Virus record (IMG/VR): IMGVR_UViG_3300032271_001936
Span: 1-26,731 of that record
From: a virus
DNA length: 26,731 bases
Strand: one strand, 5' to 3'
The translations under genes were made by a program, and so were the position numbers. This document shows positions 14,754 through 22,171 of this stretch, in pieces. Position 1 is the first letter of the stretch; every line of letters begins with the position of its first letter. A model generated the notes under the pieces. The model had not been told where the DNA came from. It saw only the letters and a program-made list of their open reading frames with translations, and ran no database searches.

Positions 14754-15281
14754 TCAAACATCGCAGTATTTTATAGAACCAGTTGCTACGGTTGGGTATG
14801 GATAATGAGACATGACCGCTCCTTGATTGATATAAGGTGCTCCTTGTGCGCCGGTGGCACCGGTGGCACCGGTTGAAATGGTATAAACCCCATATCCACT
14901 CCCGCCCGTGATTGATGTGGCTGCGGTTGTGGTTGCGCTTGTATAGGATACCAGACCAGCTCCACCAAATACGCCAGTGGCACCAATTGCACCAATTGCA
15001 CCGGGATTGGTTACTATGTGATCACGCCAGTCCCACATGGACTCCGTGCGCTCGGCTGGTTCGGTTCGAAGCTTGGCTTCAACCGGATCCATTCCTTGGT
15101 CAATCATCACGGTGATGATGTGACGCATCCCTTCTATTTCTCTTGATAGATTTACAGATTTTTTGCGTATCAGGTCAACCATATCCTTTAGGCGGTCTGC
15201 TTCCTGTTGGAGCTCTTTCATCTCCGAGATCTTTGCGCGATATTCCTTGAAATATTCTAAAGTCGTGTCATTGTCATTCAT
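14754..15281 (-). CDS. Coiled-coil protein with collagen-like Gly-rich C-terminus, 175 aa
   Basis: The start is ATG 15281, overlapping the stop of the upstream gene (ATGA), with AAGGA at ten bases. Residues 1-75 form a likely coiled coil (EYRAKISEMKELQQEADRL). The C-terminal half is a low-complexity Gly/Ala/Thr region including GAIGAIGATG and TGATGATGAQGAP, short collagen-like Gly-x-y runs encoded by 9-bp tandem repeats. This suggests a fibrous or oligomeric protein, perhaps structural. It sits inside the DNA-modification block, so its placement is odd. Confidence 0.65.
   Translation of the reverse strand: MNDNDTTLEYFKEYRAKISEMKELQQEADRLKDMVDLIRKKSVNLSREIEGMRHIITVMIDQGMDPVEAKLRTEPAERTESMWDWRDHIVTNPGAIGAIGATGVFGGAGLVSYTSATTTAATSITGGSGYGVYTISTGATGATGAQGAPYINQGAVMSHYPYPTVATGSIKYCDV
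14851..14873. repeat. 9-bp tandem repeat coding for Gly-x-y units
   Basis: CCGGTGGCA is repeated about 2.5 times. It encodes GATGATG in the collagen-like tail. A sister repeat of the same period is at 14980-15003. Confidence 0.6.
14980..15003. repeat. 9-bp tandem repeat coding for GAIGAI
   Basis: GCACCAATT is repeated about 2.5 times, encoding GAIGAIG on the minus strand. Like the repeat at 14851-14873 it probably changes length by slippage in whole Gly-x-y units. Confidence 0.6.
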
Positions 15282-15808
15282 ATAGGGGTATCCTTTGTGT
15301 ATTTCGTCCACGGTGTAAACACCTTCCTGTCTTGCAACCCATGAAGGTGATGGCACCACACACCTGGATTGGTAGCGTTGAAATCCCTGTCATCGATCTT
15401 CAACGTTGCATTGTAGTTGAACCGTCCAATGTATGGCAATTTAATCGATATCTGTGGAATGAAATTATTGTGCTCGGAGTAGCAGCATTCATGCACCCAT
15501 TCGCAGTGCCGTATGTCAAAATCAAGTGTGACCATCAGTCCTGACCTGATGCACCCTTTTATCATCTGATCCCATGCATCGCTTTCTCCATGATCCCCGC
15601 CATTCCAGTTTCCTGGATCAAAGCTCATGTTAGCACCAAGATAAATGTGATGGCAGTCATTTTCTTTTGCCATCTTACATATCGTCTCATGGGATGAATG
15701 TCCAACCACAAACAGGGTTTTCATGCCATATGCAGGAGTGTGTTCAACCTCATGCCCGATGAAAAATCTAACACTGCCGGAATGTCCGTTTTCATACGGT
15801 CTTTCCAT
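15278..15808 (-). CDS. Hypothetical protein linked to DpdA, 176 aa
   Basis: I start it at ATG 15808, two bases after the dpdA stop, with GGGAGG seven bases upstream inside the dpdA end. The protein contains IGHEVEHTPAYGMKTLFVVG, HHIYLGANMSFDPGNW, MVTLDFDIRHCEWVHECC and KIDDRDFNATNPGVWCHHLH. It is rich in His, Cys and acidic residues, suggesting a metal-binding enzyme. I know no assigned function. The tight coupling to dpdA argues for a part in making or handling the modified guanine. Confidence 0.75.
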   Translation of the reverse strand: MERPYENGHSGSVRFFIGHEVEHTPAYGMKTLFVVGHSSHETICKMAKENDCHHIYLGANMSFDPGNWNGGDHGESDAWDQMIKGCIRSGLMVTLDFDIRHCEWVHECCYSEHNNFIPQISIKLPYIGRFNYNATLKIDDRDFNATNPGVWCHHLHGLQDRKVFTPWTKYTKDTPI

Positions 15809-15810
15809 GA

Positions 15811-17403
15811 TCAATCCTCCCACAGCTTGTTGATGTCCATTGATAACGAATTGTCGGCGTTCATTCCGGTACCGTTGGTCAACATGGTCCGGTGCTTTTC
15901 AATCAGCGTCATTGGTTTTTCGCTGGTGAATATGTCCTCGCACAGATCCTTGAATTCTAGAACATCGGAAGGAAGATGCTGCCTGGCAACGCTAAGTGGC
16001 TGATCCATCCAACGTACGGCCTCCTGGCAGGCACGTATGTGAAGCTCAACATTATGATTCATCAATAGGAGATAGCTAAGTCCATCAAGCGCGCTTGGAT
16101 ACTTCTTGCGTTTTTGTTCAAACTGTTCCCATTGTACCAGCCCCATGGAATGTTGTATGGCCTCAATGGTATCCTCAATCTCCTTGCCGTTAACGTCCTC
16201 ATGGCCCTTGATGCAGATGTCTCCAAGCGTGACCTTTCGGCTGATGGCGGTCTCATACATCACGGCACGATGGGTGTGATCACTATCAAATAGGTTTCCA
16301 AAGGTCGAGTCATCCGCGAGCTTGATGCGTTGTTTTTCCATCAGCTCGAGTGAATAGTCCCTGAGCAATGTGGTACTACCCTTTAGCGCCTTGGAGTCCG
16401 GTATCGGACCGCCCTTGAAGGTCATCCTGTCAGGATCAATGCTGTAGCTGCTGTACATCTGACCTTTGGCGGTCATGACAAATGGGCTTGCAGCATCATA
16501 GCTCAAGGTAACATTTGGATTAACATACTTTCTCAAACAACGCTGGATGTTGGTCAGGCTACATGCTGCTTTGATCTTGCCATTTCCAAGATAGTGCAAC
16601 CAATCCTGTCCGTTGCTGAGATAACCTCCGTCTCGCATGGTGATGATCCTGCGAAGATTAAGGGCAATGCTATGTCCTTGTATGTTAGCAAATGCCCAGC
16701 TTTCAAATGGCCAATCCTTGCATATCTCCCACCATTCATCACCTTCTTCGAGATTACGTCCTTGCAACACATTCAGGAATTTGGTAGCACCTGGTTTGCG
16801 ATGTTTCATGAAGAATTCAGCGTTTTCGATTGACCCTTTTAGGCAATCCGCATAGCTTTTCAAACCTGGGTGCTTTGCTTCACCGGTCTTTTCATCATAT
16901 CCAAATCGATCAATGCCACCGGGTGGAAAGTCAAAGATCATGCTCCAGTCGGCCGTGTGCTCAAGCCATCGTAGGATGCCCAAGCGGAACGCATCCTGAT
17001 CCGCCCTCCATGCGATGTCATCCTGGTTTTTCTTTGGCTTCCATGGCCACTTCAGCACGCCAGTTGCTGCCTGGAATCCACCACTGTCTCCAATGATGAC
17101 CGTCTTTTGTCGATCGCGCTGTTGCACCATCGACTCTTCGGTATCGGTACGAGTCACATCCAGCTGGGCGTGTCCGGCGCTGTAAAGTGCCCATTTGTAG
17201 CTGAATAGATCGCCCTTGGTCTGAAGGAAATCGAGATCATCCCATCCACGACGCAGCCCGGAAGGAAACTTGTCTCTCTTGCCCATCAGGTCCTGGCTTA
17301 GCATCTTCACATAGATGCTGCTGATGCTTGGCAGGAATATCGCATAATCCTTGTTAGATGCGGTTAGATCAGCGTATTCAAAATCAATTTGGTTTTCAGG
17401 CAT
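15811..17403 (-). CDS. dpdA: DpdA-like DNA-guanine transglycosylase (TGT family)
   Basis: The 530-aa protein keeps the tRNA-guanine transglycosylase core: IIGDSGGFQ (D106, base recognition), MIFDFPPGG (D158), FLNVLQGRN (the VQG-type loop), HYLGNGKIKAACSL and VTLSYDAASPF (D303, candidate nucleophile). DpdA proteins exchange guanine in DNA for a 7-deazaguanine such as preQ0. The C-terminal half beyond about residue 310 is helical and specific to phage DpdA-type proteins. FolE, QueD and QueE in the same block supply the pathway, which argues for DNA rather than tRNA as substrate. Its start overlaps the glycosyltransferase stop by one base (TGATG). Confidence 0.85.
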   Translation of the reverse strand: MPENQIDFEYADLTASNKDYAIFLPSISSIYVKMLSQDLMGKRDKFPSGLRRGWDDLDFLQTKGDLFSYKWALYSAGHAQLDVTRTDTEESMVQQRDRQKTVIIGDSGGFQAATGVLKWPWKPKKNQDDIAWRADQDAFRLGILRWLEHTADWSMIFDFPPGGIDRFGYDEKTGEAKHPGLKSYADCLKGSIENAEFFMKHRKPGATKFLNVLQGRNLEEGDEWWEICKDWPFESWAFANIQGHSIALNLRRIITMRDGGYLSNGQDWLHYLGNGKIKAACSLTNIQRCLRKYVNPNVTLSYDAASPFVMTAKGQMYSSYSIDPDRMTFKGGPIPDSKALKGSTTLLRDYSLELMEKQRIKLADDSTFGNLFDSDHTHRAVMYETAISRKVTLGDICIKGHEDVNGKEIEDTIEAIQHSMGLVQWEQFEQKRKKYPSALDGLSYLLLMNHNVELHIRACQEAVRWMDQPLSVARQHLPSDVLEFKDLCEDIFTSEKPMTLIEKHRTMLTNGTGMNADNSLSMDINKLWED

Positions 17404-18581
17404 CAGTACTTGTTCTCTCTCGTTCGTTGGCGGTAATCAACACCGTCACGTCTCCATTGTTCACCGTTACCGGTGATGATGTCAATAATTCGATCAATCG
17501 TGCCATCATTCCATTCACTGATCCTGCCCATGCTAGAATGAGGTGCATCGATTAGCTTATAAAGCTTGGATACCGCATCGTCCATGCTCCACGGAACGTA
17601 AAGACGATCGGCATCGTTAGAAAAGGTCTCAGGAAAGCTACGGTATGCCGGGTACAATACATTTGAACCAAGGGCGTCCGCTTCGCTAACGGTATTGCTA
17701 ACCCAATCCTGCAATGCGCAGTTGAATAAAATCCTTGTATCATTGAGCAGCTGATAGTAATCATTCTTGCTAAGATCCTCGTGCAGCTCGATCAGATCTT
17801 TGTTGGCCATCATGCGGGCACGTATCAAGCTCGAAGGTGCATTGCTCCGTAGCTTACCTCCTGAAAACACACCAAACACGATGTCGGATTTTTCCGCCTT
17901 CACTCGCTCAATGAGATCCATGAAAAACTCTGGTTGCTTCTCCTGATCAAAGCGTGCCGCAAAGCCAACGCGCTTTGTACGTTGATCAAATGGTCGTATT
18001 CTGTCAACACCGCCGATGCGTTCCTGTACCTCTGCCTTGCCGAAGCTCAGTCCTGAGATGTTGTATATCGGAGCCGTCCATCCAGCGATCTTCATGTGTG
18101 CAACCATTTCCTCGTTGGTGGCAAGGATGCCATCAACGAATTCGTTGCACATCTTCTCGTAGAATCCCATCCATCTTTCCATGCCCCATACATGTACGAA
18201 ATCATCCGGATCAATCGTCTGGGCAAGGCAACGAACGAACACACGCGGCCGCATACGAGCGGGTATCTGATCCATGATGTATGGCAGGCTTTCAATGCCC
18301 GGTTGGAACATGTCCTCAAAGAGTATCACATCCTCATCATTGATTTCGCCTTTTCGCATCATCGCAACAAGATTCATCATCTGGCTCATGCCAAAGTAAC
18401 TACGGCCATGCGCGTCAAGTACCTGCCCGACCACGATGGCCTGTGAGCTATCAAGGGTCTGACCTGGGACGATCACGTAGTCGATCTCTCGGCGATCAAA
18501 TACCCTAGTGCTCCAATCCGTTAGCTGGTAGGTATATCGGGCTGTGTAGGATTCTAAAGACATATACACCAATTTTCGCAT
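17403..18581 (-). CDS. GT-B fold glycosyltransferase, candidate DNA-base glycosyltransferase
   Basis: The 392-aa protein has the C-terminal half of a GT-B glycosyltransferase: KRVGFAARFDQEKQP (about 204-217), IVFGVFSGGK and the donor-site segment SNTVSEADALGSNVL (E300), followed by a C-terminal helix. The N-terminal half has FEDMFQPGIESLPYI and ILATNEEMV. It is translated directly before dpdA with a TGATG overlap, so it probably works with DpdA, perhaps adding a sugar to the 7-deazaguanine in DNA. A cell-surface glycan substrate is the alternative. The start has AAAGG about ten bases upstream; the ATG is in the divergent spacer shared with the GIY-YIG gene. Confidence 0.78.
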   Translation of the reverse strand: MRKLVYMSLESYTARYTYQLTDWSTRVFDRREIDYVIVPGQTLDSSQAIVVGQVLDAHGRSYFGMSQMMNLVAMMRKGEINDEDVILFEDMFQPGIESLPYIMDQIPARMRPRVFVRCLAQTIDPDDFVHVWGMERWMGFYEKMCNEFVDGILATNEEMVAHMKIAGWTAPIYNISGLSFGKAEVQERIGGVDRIRPFDQRTKRVGFAARFDQEKQPEFFMDLIERVKAEKSDIVFGVFSGGKLRSNAPSSLIRARMMANKDLIELHEDLSKNDYYQLLNDTRILFNCALQDWVSNTVSEADALGSNVLYPAYRSFPETFSNDADRLYVPWSMDDAVSKLYKLIDAPHSSMGRISEWNDGTIDRIIDIITGNGEQWRRDGVDYRQRTRENKY

Positions 18582-18641
18582 TATAGATGACCTTTCCTGC
18601 TTATCTGATATGATGACGGTTTTGCACGGTACGAGTCAATG

Positions 18642-18649
18642 TATAAATA
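18642..18649 (+). promoter_or_regulatory. Exact T4-late-promoter box TATAAATA before the GIY-YIG endonuclease
   Basis: TATAAATA matches the T4 late -10 consensus and is 30 bases before ATG 18680, leaving a normal leader with AGGA eight bases from the start. It is the core of a small inverted repeat, ATGTATAAATACAT (18639-18652). This is the best-placed late box on the plus strand. Confidence 0.55.
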
Positions 18650-18679
18650 CATGCTGATGTAAATTTTACAGGAACTGCG

Positions 18680-19687
18680 ATGACTAAACCATACACGTAT
18701 CTAATTAAATGTATGCCAACAGGCGAAGTTTATTATGGTGTTAGATATGCCAACGGTTGTAATCCATCTGAATTTTGGAAGACGTATTTTACCAGCTCTG
18801 TGCAGGTTGCTAAACGCCTGAAAATTTTTGGACAAGATGCGTTTATCTTCGAGATACGTAAGGTCTTCGAATCTAAACTAGCCGCAAGGGCATGGGAAGA
18901 TAAGGTCTTGCGACGATTACGAGTAAAAGATACTCCAATGTGGTTAAATCGATCATATGGTATGGCATTCGTGGAACGCGCAACGCGCTCTGGAATAAAA
19001 CAGGTATATCTATATTCCGAGAAAACATATAAATGGTTTGATAAGATTCTTGCCGAGGTAGTTGTAAATTCCGGTCTAGGAGAATATCGAGGACCTCCAA
19101 AACCACCCGGACATTCTAAGAATGTATCTGTTGCTCTCAAAGGACGGAGAAAAAGTGTTGAACATGTTCTTGCTGGTGTTAAATCAAGAAAGGCCAACGG
19201 TCGTACAAGAGGATATTCTGTTTATACTAATGGTACCAATAACATTCGTGTGCATAAAGGGGATACAATTCCAGAAGGATTTGTCAAAGGATCGTGTATT
19301 AAAGGACGGGCTTTACCAAGTAAAGCCGCCGGAAAATCGTATGAACAAATTTACGGAAAAGAAAAAGCAGACCAATTGCGAATAACAAGGAGTAAGCATT
19401 TTCAATCTAATAATCCTTCTAGTAACATAAAAGGAAAAACCTATGATGAGCTATATGGAATTGAAAAAGCCAGAATTCTTAAAGAAAATAGAAGTAAAAT
19501 AGGCAAGATGAACACCAAGGAATATGCTTTGTATCACAATGATCATATGATCTACTTGGGCAGCCGTCTTGAAGCTGCCCAATATGTCTATGAAACGTTT
19601 GGAGGAGCAAAGAGCAACAACATATATGATCAAGAATGGCTCAAATTAAACAACATTAGGGTCGATACTCGGTATAAGAACCGTTAA
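18680..19687 (+). CDS. GIY-YIG homing endonuclease
   Basis: The 335-aa protein starts with a GIY-YIG-type nuclease domain: YTYLIKCMPTGEVYYGVRYA (residues 5-24), a following helix with KIFGQDAFIFEIR, and RAWEDKVL carrying the candidate catalytic E73. The rest looks like DNA-binding modules: a NUMOD-like NVSVALKGRRKS and two KAAGKSYEQIYGKEKA / KGKTYDELYGIEKA repeats, then a C-terminal helix-turn-helix-like unit (SRLEAAQYVYETFGGAKSNN). It is on the strand opposite its neighbours and its end overlaps the PTPS-like gene by 32 bp. It resembles the Seg-type free-standing endonucleases of T4-like phages. AGGA precedes the ATG. Confidence 0.82.
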   Translation: MTKPYTYLIKCMPTGEVYYGVRYANGCNPSEFWKTYFTSSVQVAKRLKIFGQDAFIFEIRKVFESKLAARAWEDKVLRRLRVKDTPMWLNRSYGMAFVERATRSGIKQVYLYSEKTYKWFDKILAEVVVNSGLGEYRGPPKPPGHSKNVSVALKGRRKSVEHVLAGVKSRKANGRTRGYSVYTNGTNNIRVHKGDTIPEGFVKGSCIKGRALPSKAAGKSYEQIYGKEKADQLRITRSKHFQSNNPSSNIKGKTYDELYGIEKARILKENRSKIGKMNTKEYALYHNDHMIYLGSRLEAAQYVYETFGGAKSNNIYDQEWLKLNNIRVDTRYKNR

Positions 19688-20039
19688 TACCTTCCTCACT
19701 GATATCAATTCTTATTTCCATTCCCGGATACCGTTCGGAAAGCTTTTCATACAAGGCATCACTTAGCATTTCGCAACTCTGGTGATCCAATTCAAGAGCA
19801 CCAGATGAATAGAGATCTTCGATCCATCGACGTAGTTGTATAAATTCAATTTGACGATTTGAATGTGTTACCTCAACCCACACCTTAAAATTGAAATAAT
19901 GCATGTGTCGTAGACCTAGATGGCTTACATCAAATCTATTACCGGTTGCATATACAGGATTGGTATCAGCTCCGGGAAAGTAATGGTACCCTTCTTTTTG
20001 AAAGGTGCAATACACAAAAGTTTTCTTGTTTATACCCAT
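19656..20039 (-). CDS. PTPS/QueD-like fold protein, 127 aa
   Basis: I start it at the ATG at 20039 (MGINKKTFVYCTFQKEGYHY), which has GGAG eight bases upstream; a longer frame lacks support. The sequence FDVSHLGLRHMHYFNFKVWVEV (H45, H47 as zinc-ligand candidates), IEFIQLRRWIEDLY, LELDHQSCEMLSDALYEKL (D85/H86) and IRIDISEEGINGS follows the 6-pyruvoyl-tetrahydropterin-synthase plan. It is a second, more divergent PTPS-type gene beside the queD at 12534. A partner or regulator in pterin/7-deazaguanine metabolism is possible, but this is inference. A 36-codon frame upstream encodes a second version of its N-terminus. Confidence 0.65.
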   Translation of the reverse strand: MGINKKTFVYCTFQKEGYHYFPGADTNPVYATGNRFDVSHLGLRHMHYFNFKVWVEVTHSNRQIEFIQLRRWIEDLYSSGALELDHQSCEMLSDALYEKLSERYPGMEIRIDISEEGINGSYTEYRP

Positions 20040-20052
20040 GTTCATAACTCCG

Positions 20053-20163
20053 TTATTCGTCGCCTGTCCGCAAGGACGGATTATCCAGGGCCGCTGGATA
20101 CTTGTGCAGGCCTTCCTTTTCAAAAGTCACCCAGATCAGTCTTGAGGTTGGTTCAGTAGACAT
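20053..20163 (-). pseudogene. Stub of a duplicated PTPS-like N-terminus, 36 codons
   Basis: The frame from ATG 20163 to TAA 20053 has a good ribosome binding site (AAGGAG, eight bases) and encodes MSTEPTSRLIWVTFEKEGLH then KYPAALDNPSLRTGDE. It aligns with the start of the gene just downstream (FVYCTFQKEGYHYFPGADTNPVYATG), sharing TF-KEG-H, P-A, NP and TG at the same spacing. It looks like the original N-terminus of the family, cut off by a stop, with a second N-terminus now in use downstream. A real short peptide that couples translation cannot be excluded. Confidence 0.6.
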
Positions 20164-20207
20164 CTATAATGCTCCTTATCATGCTTAATGATGATAGGGC
20201 ATTATAG
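20164..20207 (-). promoter_or_regulatory. Long hairpin burying the ribosome binding site of the PTPS-like stub
   Basis: On the minus strand CTATAATGC-CC-TATCAT and ATGATA-A-GG-A-GCATTATAG pair as a 17-bp stem with two single-base bulges and an 8-base loop. The AAGGAG used by ATG 20163 lies in the 3' arm. The 5' arm contains TATAAT, so a promoter inside the hairpin is possible; RNA from it would lack part of the 5' arm. It could also be a metabolite- or protein-controlled leader. Confidence 0.6.
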
Positions 20208-20220
20208 CTAGGTTATCAAA

Positions 20221-21228
20221 TTACTTGTTGGAACGTGCTGACACCAGATTTTTTTCAAAGACATCGGTGCAGGCCTTCCATGTGAAACGCCTGCTGCTTT
20301 CCTCAACCATCTTTCGATCAAGGCCAAGGCATGCGTGTATGGCCTTGGATAAATCATCATCCATGCATCCATCTACACCCGGTGTGATGATATCAATCGG
20401 ACCGGTCACCGGATATGCTGCAACCGGGGTACCGCATGCCATGCTTTCAAGCATCACCACACCAAATGTGTCAGATCGGCTTGGAAATATGAACACGTCC
20501 GCGTTGGCATAATAGTGTGCCAGGCTGGAACCTTTTTTGTAACCGGCAAATATGACGTCGGGATATTTGGATTTAAGGGTTTCAAGATATGGACCGTCAC
20601 CAACGAGTATCTTTGTCCCTGGTGTTTTGATCGAACAAAAATCATCAAGTCCTTTTTCAGGACTGGCACGGCTGACACAAAGCAATACCGGTTTTCCGGC
20701 AAGTGTTGGTTTACGATGGGACGTATTAAAGGTGTTGTGATCAACACCCCTGCTCCATATCACAAGATTGTTGAAACCCTTTCTGCGTAGCTCTTGTTCC
20801 ATGGTAGCCGTTGTTACCAGCACACGATGGCTGAACTTATGGAATACGCGCATGAAAAAATAGCCCACCCTGACCGGTATCCCGTGGTGTATCTTGAGAT
20901 ATTCAGGAAATTTGGTGTGATAGCTGGTATTGTGCGGTATCTTCCTGTGCCTGACCTTGCAATACCACCTTGCGGCGATACCTAGTGGACCTTCAGTGGC
21001 TATGTGTATGAAGTCAGGATTAAAATCCTCTATCAATCTGCCCGTTTTCCAAATATCCCATGCCAATCTAACCTCAGGATATCCTGGCATTGGAATGGTG
21101 CGGAAAAGTCCAGGTTCTATGACCTGTACCTCGTACCCACGTTGTTGCATTTCCTGCACCGTGGCTCGCAAGGTCGTGACGACACCGTTCACGTTATCCC
21201 ACGTGTCGGTCACCACGGTCAGTTTCAT
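20221..21228 (-). CDS. GT4-family glycosyltransferase
   Basis: The 335-aa protein is a complete GT-B, family 4 type: MKLTVVTDTWDNVNGVV with the glycine-rich acceptor loop at the N-terminus, a VLLCVSRASPEKGLDDF hinge, and SRSDTFGVVMLESMACGTPV as the donor-site motif (first Glu of the usual E-x7-E replaced by Asp, as in many mannosyltransferase-like members). It overlaps the metallophosphoesterase gene by four bases (ATGA). This pair is found next to each other in bacterial glycolipid loci. In the phage it may alter host envelope lipids or surface glycans; a DNA sugar-transfer role is possible but less likely. Confidence 0.85.
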   Translation of the reverse strand: MKLTVVTDTWDNVNGVVTTLRATVQEMQQRGYEVQVIEPGLFRTIPMPGYPEVRLAWDIWKTGRLIEDFNPDFIHIATEGPLGIAARWYCKVRHRKIPHNTSYHTKFPEYLKIHHGIPVRVGYFFMRVFHKFSHRVLVTTATMEQELRRKGFNNLVIWSRGVDHNTFNTSHRKPTLAGKPVLLCVSRASPEKGLDDFCSIKTPGTKILVGDGPYLETLKSKYPDVIFAGYKKGSSLAHYYANADVFIFPSRSDTFGVVMLESMACGTPVAAYPVTGPIDIITPGVDGCMDDDLSKAIHACLGLDRKMVEESSRRFTWKACTDVFEKNLVSARSNK

Positions 21229-21992
21229 TTGTATGTTTCATGGATCTTCATGGATCCGTCCTCTTCCAGGAGTAATAGCTGGAATTCTCCGTCATGCGTT
21301 TCAACGAGAACCGAGCATGTTTCCACCCAATCGCCGTCGTTGGCATAAATCACACCATTTATTGATTTTATGGCAGGGGTATGTATGTGTCCGCATATGA
21401 CACCGTGGAACCCATTATCTCCGGCATGGGCAGCCAGATGTTCTTCAAACTTGTAAATGAAATTAAGGGCTTGCTTGGTCCTGCCTTTGACATATTTGCT
21501 GAGGCTCCAATAACCAAGACCAAAGAGTTTTCGCATACGGTGTATCAGACCGTTGCACATCAATAATGCAGTGTATGCACGATCCCCCAGCATGCTCACC
21601 CATTTCCAGTGCCTTGTTACCTGGTCGAATAGATCACCGTGGGTGACAAGCCATTTCCTATCATGTAAATCAACATGGGTGATTTGATCGGATATGGTGA
21701 TGTTTCCTGCCGCAAGCCCGTGCTTCAGCCACGGACGAAGGAACTCGTCATGATTGCCAATGATGTAATATACCTTGGTGCCTCTCTTGGCTTTGGTTAA
21801 AAGCCGACGAACAACATTGCTGTGTTCTTGTGGCCAATGCCATCCCCGTGAGAGCTTCCACCCATCAACGATATCTCCAACAAGATATAACATATCTGAA
21901 TTGTTATTCTTGAGAAAGTTGCAAAGCTGTTCAGCCTTGCACCCTTTCGTTCCAAGATGGATGTCTGATATCCAGATTGATCTGTATTGCAT
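21225..21992 (-). CDS. LpxH-like calcineurin-type metallophosphoesterase
   Basis: The 255-aa protein has all five metallophosphoesterase blocks: SDIHLG (D10, H12), GDIVDGW (D40), GNHDE (N80, H81), THGD (H118) and CGHIHTP (H202, H204). The sequence between, with WHWPQ, WVSMLGDRAY and NDGDWVE, is that of UDP-2,3-diacylglucosamine diphosphatase-like enzymes, often seen beside a GT4 gene. The likely substrates are nucleotide-sugar lipids or phospholipid head groups at the membrane, which would point to envelope modification. It starts five bases after the small hydrophobic gene and overlaps the glycosyltransferase by ATGA. Confidence 0.87.
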   Translation of the reverse strand: MQYRSIWISDIHLGTKGCKAEQLCNFLKNNNSDMLYLVGDIVDGWKLSRGWHWPQEHSNVVRRLLTKAKRGTKVYYIIGNHDEFLRPWLKHGLAAGNITISDQITHVDLHDRKWLVTHGDLFDQVTRHWKWVSMLGDRAYTALLMCNGLIHRMRKLFGLGYWSLSKYVKGRTKQALNFIYKFEEHLAAHAGDNGFHGVICGHIHTPAIKSINGVIYANDGDWVETCSVLVETHDGEFQLLLLEEDGSMKIHETYK

Positions 21993-21997
21993 TTTTC

Positions 21998-22171
21998 CTA
22001 TCCAACAATGGCCCTGATTATATCAACGATGACTATTCCCATCGTTGTTATGGTGCGATCTGTCTGTTCGCTCCATTGAACGCCCATTGCAGCCAGGATG
22101 GTAAAAATGGCTGCCCATGCAGCAGGCTTTTTTAGATTATCAAGTATGACTTCAAATATCCTCTTGCCCAT
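21998..22171 (-). CDS. Small hydrophobic protein, 57 aa
   Basis: The frame reads MGKRIFEVILDNLKKPAAWA, then AIFTILAAMGVQWSEQTDRT and a final hydrophobic helix ITTMGIVIVDIIRAIVG. Two hydrophobic segments (about 18-31 and 41-57) and an amphipathic N-terminus suggest a small membrane protein. It could belong with the envelope-acting pair downstream. An in-frame TAA lies just upstream, so ATG 22171 is the only reasonable ATG start, but it has no Shine-Dalgarno and is part of a hairpin. Confidence 0.65.
   Translation of the reverse strand: MGKRIFEVILDNLKKPAAWAAIFTILAAMGVQWSEQTDRTITTMGIVIVDIIRAIVG

Noticed and set aside
19556-19582. 9-bp inverted repeat TTGGGCAGC/GCTGCCCAA in the GIY-YIG gene
   Set aside because: It is inside a coding region, is not followed by a T-run and encodes part of a plausible helix-turn-helix; probably chance.
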